NCBI GenBank assembly: GCA_902478705.1
Contig: CABSMB010000111.1
Location: 1 to 5,475, forward strand
Length of the DNA: 5,475 bases
Source of the DNA: an uncultured Collinsella sp.
GTDB lineage: Bacteria > Actinomycetota > Coriobacteriia > Coriobacteriales > Coriobacteriaceae
Direction of reading: 5' to 3'
The position numbers and the translations under genes were made by a program. The first letter of the stretch is position 1. Each line of letters begins with the position of its first letter. Below are positions 1 to 4,885 of the stretch, in pieces. A model generated the notes under the pieces. It searched no databases. It saw only the letters and a program-made list of their open reading frames with translations, and was not told the origin of the DNA.

Positions 1-1335
1 CTACTCGACAGTCTCCTCAAGCTCAGAAACGTCGAACTCGAAGTCGTTACCCGGCAGAATCGCGTTGAGCACGATGCCAACCAGCGAGCCCACGGCAATG
101 CCGGACAGCGAAATGGTCACGCCGCCCAGCTCCAACACGATAGCTCCGGCGGTGCTATAGGCAATGCCGAGCGAAAGCACGAGCACCAGCGCGGCCACCA
201 GCACGTTGCGGTTGTTCTGGAAATCGACCTGGTTCTCGATGAGGTTGCGAACACCCACAGCGCTGATCATGCCGTAGAGCACGAGCGACACGCCGCCGAT
301 AACGCATGCCGGCATGGCGGCGATGACCGCGGCGAACTTGGGGCAGAACGAAAGCACGATGGCGCAACACGCGGCAATGCGGATTACGCGCGGGTCGAAC
401 ACGCGCGTCAGGGCGAGCACACCGGTATTCTCGCCATACGTGGTGTTGGCCGGAGCGCCAAAGAGAGAAGCCAGAATCGTGGCGAGACCATCGCCGAGCA
501 GCGTGCGATGCAGACCAGGATCGGCAATGTAGTTGCGCTCGCAGGTGGAGCCGATAGCGGAGATATCACCGATATGCTCGATCATGGTCGCAAAGGCCAG
601 CGGCATGATGGTGATGATGGCCGTCGTGGCAAGACTGCTATCGAGCTGCGCCCCAAAGAGCGCAAACACGGTGTTATCCCACACGATGGGCAAACCAACC
701 CAGGGAGCAGCTGCGACGCCCGAAAAATCGACCTCGCCCAGCGCAGTCGCAACGGCATAGCTCACCACAACGCCCAGCAAAATCGGCACAATCTTGACCA
801 TGCCGCGGCCCCAAATGTTGCAGATGACGATAACGGCCACAGCGATAACGGCCACAAGCCAATTGGTCTGGCAGTTGGCGATGGCAGAGCTTGCCAGGAT
901 CAGGCCGATGGAAATGACGATGGGGCCGGTCACCACCGGCGGAAAGAAGCGCATAACGCGCTTGGCGCCAAACGCGCGGAAGAGCGCCGCCAGCACCGGA
1001 TAGAGCAGGCCGGCGCAGGCAACGCCCAGGCACGCATAGGGCAAAAGCTCGGCCTCACCGTTAGGCGCGATGGCGGCATAGCCCGCGATGAAGGCAAACG
1101 AAGAACCTAGAAATGCGGGCACCTTGCCACGCGACAGGAAGTGGAAGAGCAGCGTGCCCAAGCCGGCAAACAATAGCGTTGCCGAAACCGAGAGACCAGT
1201 GAGCACAGGCACCAGCACCGTGGCGCCAAACATGGCAAACAGATGCTGCAGACCGAGCAAAAACATGCGCGGGCGGCCGAGCGACGATGCGTCGTAGATG
1301 GCATCGGCGACAGCGGGCGTCGAGGACTGGGACAT
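1..1335 (-). CDS. uraA: NCS2-family uracil permease (UraA/PyrP type)
   Basis: Inner-membrane nucleobase:proton symporter of the NCS2 (NAT) family, most likely importing uracil for pyrimidine salvage. The 444-residue product is close to the usual 420-450. Seen: the family signature QHLFAMFGATVLVP at 30-43, KVPAFLGSSFAFI at 71-83, IEHIGD at 252-257 and TTYGENTGVLALT at 298-310, with about a dozen hydrophobic segments between residues 25 and 427. E253 and E302 align with the substrate-binding glutamates E241 and E290 of E. coli UraA; the UraA H245 position is D257 here. The glutamate at 302, where xanthine and urate carriers usually have glutamine, favours uracil. The start was set at MSQSSTPAV because AAAGGA lies just upstream; the frame stays open 44 codons further upstream but that part has no family similarity. 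The TAG stop is the first three bases of the window, so the gene is complete. It lies 122 bp downstream of the MetE-like gene in the same direction. Substrate is inferred, not proven. Confidence 0.92.
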   Translation of the reverse strand: MSQSSTPAVADAIYDASSLGRPRMFLLGLQHLFAMFGATVLVPVLTGLSVSATLLFAGLGTLLFHFLSRGKVPAFLGSSFAFIAGYAAIAPNGEAELLPYACLGVACAGLLYPVLAALFRAFGAKRVMRFFPPVVTGPIVISIGLILASSAIANCQTNWLVAVIAVAVIVICNIWGRGMVKIVPILLGVVVSYAVATALGEVDFSGVAAAPWVGLPIVWDNTVFALFGAQLDSSLATTAIITIMPLAFATMIEHIGDISAIGSTCERNYIADPGLHRTLLGDGLATILASLFGAPANTTYGENTGVLALTRVFDPRVIRIAACCAIVLSFCPKFAAVIAAMPACVIGGVSLVLYGMISAVGVRNLIENQVDFQNNRNVLVAALVLVLSLGIAYSTAGAIVLELGGVTISLSGIAVGSLVGIVLNAILPGNDFEFDVSELEETVE

Positions 1336-1384
1336 GAGAGTCCTTTCAAAATGGAAGGGCGCTCGAGCATAGCGGATTACCTGC

Positions 1385-1411
1385 CCGAACGATACGATCC
1401 GAACCATTGTA
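1385..1411 (-). promoter_or_regulatory. Candidate uraA promoter with GTTCGG direct repeats
   Basis: In the 122-bp gap upstream of the permease, the minus strand reads TACAAT at 1411-1406, a plausible -10 hexamer, but no good -35 is seen at 16-18 bp. Just downstream, GTTCGG occurs twice (1404-1399 and 1390-1385) with a 14-bp period, around a tandem ATCGT pair. Repeats covering the start of transcription would suit a repressor. On the other strand the core is CCGAAC, as in Firmicutes PurBoxes, but those are inverted, not direct. No intrinsic terminator for the preceding gene is visible in this gap, so read-through is also possible. Confidence 0.25.
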
Positions 1412-1457
1412 CGTGATATATGTCGCCCCGCACGCACCGTCCCCGCAAACGGTACTG

Positions 1458-2591
1458 CTACTTCCAAACGCGCTCGGCAATGCGCCTAACCAGCGCAATC
1501 TTTGCCCACTGCTCGTCCTCGGTCAGCTTGTTGCCAATCTCACAGCTGGCAAAGCCACACTGGGGCGACAGATATAGGTTCTCGAGCGGAACATACTTTG
1601 CAGCCTCGTGAATACGCTCGACGATGGCATCCTCGTCCTCAAGCTCAGCGGCCTTGGTGGTCACCAGGCCCAACACGACCTTCTTGCCGGGGGCAACATA
1701 CTTCAGCGGCTCAAAACCACCGGCGCGCGGCGTATCGAACTCCAGGTAAAATGCGTCAACATCCTCGTTTGCAAACAGGTACGGCGCGATGGGGTCGTAG
1801 CCGCCCTCAAAAGCGTAGGTGGAGTGGTAGTTGCCGCGGCATACATGCGTGTTAATGACCAGGTCGTCGGGCTTGCCCTCGATGGCTGCGTTGTTGAGCG
1901 CCACGCCCAGCTCGCTTACCTTTTGCAGGTCGACCGGGCTCATGCCGGTTTTGGCGACAAAATCGGTATCGCAGTAGATACCCCAGGTGCAGTCATCAAA
2001 CTGGATGTTGCGGCAGCCTGCAGCGTACAGGTCGGCAATCACCGTGCGATAAGCAGCTGCAATGGCGTCGGCAAGTTCCCCATCGGTCTTATAGACAGCG
2101 TGCAGGCTCTCCTGCTGGCCGTCGCAGCGATCGAGCGTGACCTCAGAGAACGTCTGGATAGGCGCCGGGATGGTCTGGCGTGCAACGTGGCCCTCGCCCT
2201 CAAGTGCCTTGACAAACTTAAAGTGCTCGACGAAGGGGTGGTTCTCGCCGCTGATGGGGCCGGTCACCACGGCGGTATCGGCCGTGGTCTCCTCGTCGTG
2301 GAACATATAGCCCGTACGCGAGGTACGGCGTTCAATGCCGTTGAGTCCCCACATAAAGTCGAGGTGCCAGTAACTGCGGCGAAACTCGCCATCAGTAATC
2401 ACCTGCAGGCCAGCGGACTTTTGCTTGTCCACCAGGTCGCGAATGGCCTCATCCTCGACGGCCTTAAGACCGGCGGCGTCGAGTGTGCCCGCAGCATAGG
2501 CGGCACGGGCGTCCTTTACGGCCTGTGGACGAAGAAAGCTGCCGACGATATCGGCGCGAAACGGCGCGTTCAGCGTGGTTAAAGCACTCAT
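1458..2591 (-). CDS. Short MetE-like (cobalamin-independent) methionine synthase family protein, YxjG/YxjH type
   Basis: Cytoplasmic zinc methyltransferase of the MetE C-terminal/UROD-like fold, expected to methylate homocysteine or a related thiol to give methionine. The 377 residues match the single-domain YxjG/YxjH group; full MetE has about 750 residues and a second N-terminal half. Seen: the start ADIVGSFLRP (13-22), TDGEFRRSYWH (66-76), QFDDCTWG (197-204), then the zinc site: H249 and C251 in NTHVCRGN, E284 in YLEFDTPR and C345 in SPQCGFAS. These match the E. coli MetE ligands H641, C643, E665 and C726, so the active site looks intact. The start MSALTT is preceded by AAGGGAG; an alternative ATG six codons upstream has a poorer context. 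The methyl donor of this group is uncertain, since the folate-binding half of MetE is absent. The upstream gene encodes a MetR/MtaR-like regulator and the 155-bp gap carries a matching operator, which supports a methionine role. Confidence 0.9.
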   Translation of the reverse strand: MSALTTLNAPFRADIVGSFLRPQAVKDARAAYAAGTLDAAGLKAVEDEAIRDLVDKQKSAGLQVITDGEFRRSYWHLDFMWGLNGIERRTSRTGYMFHDEETTADTAVVTGPISGENHPFVEHFKFVKALEGEGHVARQTIPAPIQTFSEVTLDRCDGQQESLHAVYKTDGELADAIAAAYRTVIADLYAAGCRNIQFDDCTWGIYCDTDFVAKTGMSPVDLQKVSELGVALNNAAIEGKPDDLVINTHVCRGNYHSTYAFEGGYDPIAPYLFANEDVDAFYLEFDTPRAGGFEPLKYVAPGKKVVLGLVTTKAAELEDEDAIVERIHEAAKYVPLENLYLSPQCGFASCEIGNKLTEDEQWAKIALVRRIAERVWK

Positions 2592-2629
2592 AGATATCTC
2601 CCTTTGCATTGGTTGCTTTACTGGGACAA

Positions 2630-2658
2630 AGTATGAGCGCTCATATAGCCATCGTAAA
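2630..2658 (-). promoter_or_regulatory. Predicted promoter of the MetE-like gene
   Basis: On the minus strand TTTACG (2658-2653) and CATACT (2635-2630) are separated by 17 bp, each matching 4 of 6 consensus positions of a housekeeping promoter. Transcription would start near 2623, leaving a leader of about 30 nt. The weak hexamers fit an activator-dependent promoter. It is a pattern match only. Confidence 0.4.
2632..2645. promoter_or_regulatory. 14-bp perfect palindrome overlapping the -10 region
   Basis: TATGAGCGCTCATA is fully self-complementary and overlaps the predicted -10 of the MetE-like gene. It could be a repressor site or a second contact for the LysR-type regulator. It is not followed by a T-run on either strand, so it is not a terminator. 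The function is inferred from position only. Confidence 0.35.
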
Positions 2659-2677
2659 ATATACGTTTATAACAGTT

Positions 2678-2700
2678 TGATATAGATGCTTCCTATATCA
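2678..2700. promoter_or_regulatory. MET-box-like LysR operator (TATAG-N7-CTATA)
   Basis: A perfect 8-bp inverted repeat, TGATATAG and CTATATCA, surrounds a 7-bp centre. The 17-bp core TATAG-N7-CTATA has the half-sites and spacing I recall for the streptococcal MtaR MET-box (TATAGTTTSAAACTATA), and it contains the T-N11-A pattern of LysR-type sites. Its centre (2689) lies about 66 bp upstream of the predicted transcription start, the classic recognition-site position for a LysR-family activator. The adjacent regulator is of that subfamily. Confidence 0.65.
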
Positions 2701-2746
2701 GTTGGGACTGCCATGAAGAGATTTGACCTGTACAGGACGCAGCAGT

Positions 2747-3643
2747 CTAGATATGCTGACGGATCGCGTCGATATAGGCTTGACCGTAGCGCGTAAGCGT
2801 CGTGTTCTTGCGCGTGATGATGCCGATCTCCATGTACTCATCCACATCGAGCGGAATCGAGATAATGCCGGGGCCGTTGAGTTCGTGGCTAATTACGCCC
2901 GAGCACACCGTGTAGCCGTTGAGGCCCATGGCCAGGTTGAACAGCGTCGCACGGTCGCGCACGCGGATATTCTTGCGACGCTCAAACGTCGAGGTCAGCT
3001 CCTCGGAATAGTAAAACGAGTTGTAACTGCCCTGCTCGTAGGACAGGAACGGGTAGTCTTCCAAGTCCTCGAGCGTCACGCTGGAGCGGCCAGCCAGCGG
3101 ATGGTCGGCACACACAAAGACGTGTGGCGTGGCGCAGAAGAGCCCTTCGAACACGAGCTCGTTGGCGGCGAGCATGCGCTCGATAACCTCGCGATTATGC
3201 TCGGACAGGTACAAGATGCCGAGCTCGCTTTTCATATGCGCGACGTCCTCGATAATCTCGTGAGTCTGCTCCTCGCGCAGGGTAAAGTCGTAACGCGCGG
3301 CATCGAACTCACGGATCACATCGACAAACGCGTTGACGGCAAAGGAATAATGCTGGCAGCTCACACTAAAGTGCGGCACCTGCTCGGATGTGCCCTTGTA
3401 CTTGCCCTCGAGCAGATCGGCCTGATCGAGTACCTGGCGCGCGTAGCCCAAGAAGGTCTCGCCTTCCTCGGACACAATGACGCCCTTGTTGGTGCGCTCA
3501 AAGATGTGCACGCCCATCTCGTTTTCGAGATCGCGAATCGATGCGGTAATCGAAGGCTGCGACACAAAGAGCCGGCGCGAGGCCTCGGTAATGCTGCCGC
3601 ATTCGGCAACTTTGACGACATACCTGAGCTGCTGAAGCTTCAT
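2747..3643 (-). CDS. LysR-family transcriptional regulator, MetR/MtaR/CmbR-like
   Basis: DNA-binding regulator of 298 residues, the usual LysR length. Residues 1-60 form the winged helix-turn-helix: MKLQQLRYVVKVAECGSITE is followed by the recognition helix SQPSITASIRDLE (28-40) and IFERTNKGV (47-55). The effector domain runs from about 91 to 295, with SVSCQHYSFAVNAF (93-106), FLSYEQGSYNSFYYSEE (199-215) and RDRATLFNLAMGLNGYT (229-245). These blocks resemble streptococcal MtaR/MetR and CpsY proteins, which control methionine and cysteine genes; likely ligands are sulfur amino acid intermediates, which is inference. The start at 3643 follows AGGGAG and begins exactly at the HTH; the frame stays open further upstream, but that would run into the HAD gene and has no LysR similarity. 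It follows the HAD gene by 10 nt and precedes the MetE-like gene, with a MET-box-like site between. Its own expression probably depends on the HAD promoter. Confidence 0.92.
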   Translation of the reverse strand: MKLQQLRYVVKVAECGSITEASRRLFVSQPSITASIRDLENEMGVHIFERTNKGVIVSEEGETFLGYARQVLDQADLLEGKYKGTSEQVPHFSVSCQHYSFAVNAFVDVIREFDAARYDFTLREEQTHEIIEDVAHMKSELGILYLSEHNREVIERMLAANELVFEGLFCATPHVFVCADHPLAGRSSVTLEDLEDYPFLSYEQGSYNSFYYSEELTSTFERRKNIRVRDRATLFNLAMGLNGYTVCSGVISHELNGPGIISIPLDVDEYMEIGIITRKNTTLTRYGQAYIDAIRQHI

Positions 3644-3653
3644 AGCTTTCTCC

Positions 3654-4562
3654 CTAGACGTTCGTGACGTCGAAACCCGTCGCATCCATCTGACGCATAA
3701 ACGGCGGCATCTCCCCCGTCGCGGCACAGGCGGCAATCTGATGCAGAGCCCCGGCAACTGCATCGTCTGCCGCGGCGCCGATATGCCAGCGTGCGGCAGC
3801 CGTGACGGCCTCGTTGGCATTGGCGACCGCAACGGAGTTGGGAACGGCATCGATCATGGGCAGATCGTTATCGGAATCGCCAAATACGGCCACCTCGTCG
3901 GGCGTCAGGTCCAAAGCGCGCGCCAACTCCAGCGCAGCGCAACCCTTGTCCCAACCTGCTGGAAGGATGTCAAACAGGCGCACTCGGTTGTTGGGAAACA
4001 CAAGCGAGAGTTCCGGCACCTCAGCGGCAACGCGCTCGCGTAGCTCCGCGAGCTCCTCACGCGAACGGGCACTCCAGATATTCGCCTTGAACACCGGCGC
4101 TTCATCGACGACGGGACGGCACGGAGCCTCTTCGCCTTTGAGCCATGCGTTGCCGCCCGACTCCATGGCGCGACGAACGCGCTCGGGATCACTCGTCACG
4201 CAATAGGCATCGTTGCCCCAAAAGTCATCGCCCAGGCCATAGACTTTTAGAAATGTATCGTCGGTCTCTTGCTCCAGATAGTCGGCCAAACGCATCAGAG
4301 CGTCGTTGTCGATTGCGTGCGATGCGACTACTTCGCCGCCGACAAACATCACCTGGCCGTTACAGAACGCGCCAGTCGAAAAACACTCGGAACGATTTTT
4401 GAACATCCAGCCCATCGCGGACGGCTGGCGACCCGAAACCGGGCCAAAGTGCAGACCCGCCGCCTGCATGGCATGGATGCCCTCGATGGCATAGTCGCTG
4501 GCGCCGTCTTGCCCAGCAGGAATCAGCGTATCGTCCATATCGGTCAGCACAAGTTTGATCAT
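3654..4562 (-). CDS. Cof-type HAD-superfamily IIB phosphatase
   Basis: Soluble Mg-dependent phosphohydrolase of the haloacid dehalogenase superfamily, Cof subfamily, 302 residues (family 260-300). All four motifs are visible: motif I DMDDTL with nucleophile D8 and acid/base D10; motif II S43 in GPVSGRQPSA; motif III K206 in LPAGWDKGCA; motif IV GDSDNDLPM (228-236) with D229 and D232. Residues of about 85-190 form the C2B cap that sets specificity, so the substrate cannot be read from the sequence; sugar phosphates, flavin phosphates or HMP-PP are all known for relatives. The start at 4562 follows GAGGGG and begins directly with the first beta strand. The frame is open 65 codons further upstream, but that stretch is the intergenic inverted repeat and is not coding. 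The TAG stop overlaps the ribosome site of the LysR gene, suggesting translational coupling. It is divergent from thiM. Confidence 0.92.
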   Translation of the reverse strand: MIKLVLTDMDDTLIPAGQDGASDYAIEGIHAMQAAGLHFGPVSGRQPSAMGWMFKNRSECFSTGAFCNGQVMFVGGEVVASHAIDNDALMRLADYLEQETDDTFLKVYGLGDDFWGNDAYCVTSDPERVRRAMESGGNAWLKGEEAPCRPVVDEAPVFKANIWSARSREELAELRERVAAEVPELSLVFPNNRVRLFDILPAGWDKGCAALELARALDLTPDEVAVFGDSDNDLPMIDAVPNSVAVANANEAVTAAARWHIGAAADDAVAGALHQIAACAATGEMPPFMRQMDATGFDVTNV

Positions 4563-4593
4563 AGGGTCCCCTCGGTCATTCTTTATCCCGTCT

Positions 4594-4599
4594 ATTGTA
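4594..4599 (-). promoter_or_regulatory. Candidate -10 of the HAD-LysR transcript
   Basis: The minus strand reads TACAAT at 4599-4594, 31 bp before the HAD start codon and 3 bp outside the left end of the inverted repeat. No recognisable -35 lies 16-18 bp upstream; that position falls inside the repeat arm and reads CCTGTC. Weak, based on the -10 only. Confidence 0.3.
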
Positions 4600-4602
4600 C
4601 CG

Positions 4603-4702
4603 ACCTGCCAAAAAGGGACAGGTTTATTTTGGCAGGTTTTATCTGGGAAAACGCAGCCCCTGTTGCTACCTGCCAAAATAAACCTGTCCCTTTTTGGCAG
4701 GT
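4603..4702. repeat. Perfect 35-bp inverted repeat with nested palindromic arms (REP/MITE-like element)
   Basis: The arms 4603-4637 and 4668-4702 are exact reverse complements over all 35 bp, separated by 30 bp (4638-4667). Each arm is itself an inverted repeat: it starts ACCTGCCAAAA and ends TTTTGGCAGGT, 11 bp on each side of a 13-bp centre carrying AGGGACAGG or its complement. As RNA the whole forms one long hairpin, and as DNA it could form a cruciform or two small hairpins. No target duplication is obvious in the flanks (TACCG left, GCGCT right) and there is no transposase in the window. It separates the divergent HAD and thiM genes. I believe similar units recur in Collinsella genomes; this is recollection, not checked here. 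Its A-rich content keeps several frames open and so produces spurious N-terminal extensions. Confidence 0.93.
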
Positions 4703-4706
4703 GCGC

Positions 4707-4712
4707 TAGTAT
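4707..4712 (+). promoter_or_regulatory. Candidate -10 of the thiM transcript
   Basis: TAGTAT lies 4 bp outside the right end of the inverted repeat. Transcription would begin near 4719, about 11 nt before the first aptamer helix, which is a sensible distance for a TPP leader. No good -35 is seen at 16-18 bp; the position falls within the repeat arm (CTGTCC). Confidence 0.35.
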
Positions 4713-4729
4713 AGGGAGCAACAGATTCG

Positions 4730-4821
4730 ATGCGGGAGTGCCGGCGGTGCAAACCACAAGGCTGAGAGGGCAATGGGCCCAATCCTTTGAACCTGTCAGT
4801 TAATGCTGGCGTAGGGAGCAT
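4730..4821 (+). promoter_or_regulatory. TPP riboswitch aptamer (THI-box)
   Basis: A complete thiamine pyrophosphate aptamer. Seen: the pyrimidine-sensing motif GGCTGAGAGGG (4760-4770), then CCTTTGAACCTG (4784-4795) and the pyrophosphate-side signature TTAATGCTGGCGTAGGGA (4800-4817). P1 pairs 4730-4733 with 4818-4821 (AUGC with GCAU); P2 pairs GGGA (4734-4737) with UCCU (4783-4786); P3 closes with GCC and GGC around GGU-GCAA-ACC; an optional P3a is formed by GGGC (4768-4771) and GCCC (4777-4780); P5 pairs CAG with CUG. When TPP is bound, the downstream terminator should form and shut off thiM. Confidence 0.96.
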
Positions 4822-4833
4822 GCCGCCTTTACA

Positions 4834-4865
4834 GGGGCGCTGTCTATGCACAGCGCCCCTTTTCT
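4834..4865 (+). terminator. Intrinsic terminator, expression platform of the TPP riboswitch
   Basis: A perfect 10-bp GC-rich stem, GGGGCGCTGT (4834-4843) with ACAGCGCCCC (4850-4859), has a 6-nt loop and is followed by TTTTCT. It begins 12 nt after the aptamer and ends before the thiM ribosome site, so control is by transcription attenuation. A possible antiterminator pairs CCUGU (4792-4796, aptamer core) with ACAGG (4831-4835), which would break both the aptamer and the terminator stem when TPP is low. Confidence 0.92.
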
Positions 4866-4885
4866 ATGCCAAGGAGGCATGTGCA

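Noticed and set aside
508..1110. 200-codon open frame on the plus strand, rich in Asp, Gly, His and Arg
   Set aside because: It is the antisense shadow of the hydrophobic permease gene; the composition is what reverse-complemented membrane codons give.
1436..1453. Inverted repeat ACCGT/ACGGT after the MetE-like stop as a terminator
   Set aside because: The stem is only 5 bp with an 8-nt loop and no T-run follows, so it does not support an intrinsic terminator.
1608..2582. 324-codon open frame on the plus strand
   Set aside because: It is antisense to the MetE-like gene, whose zinc ligands and motifs are intact; long antisense frames are usual in GC-rich DNA, and this one has no recognisable domain.
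2727..2736. CCTGTACAGG palindrome just after the LysR stop as a terminator
   Set aside because: A 10-bp palindrome leaves a stem of about 3 bp with no T-run; it could be chance or a weak protein site.
2592..2746. SAM or other methionine riboswitch before the MetE-like gene
   Set aside because: The predicted leader is about 30 nt and the gap shows no S-box motifs or terminator; control by the LysR protein explains the region better.
2723..3667. 314-codon open frame on the plus strand
   Set aside because: It is antisense to almost the whole LysR gene, which has a clear HTH and effector domain; the frame has no family features.
4563..4757. N-terminal extension of the HAD protein (65 codons) through the inverted repeat and part of the riboswitch
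   Set aside because: The stretch translates the palindromic repeat, has no HAD similarity, and the internal ATG at 4562 has a good GAGGGG ribosome site and begins at the first strand of the fold.
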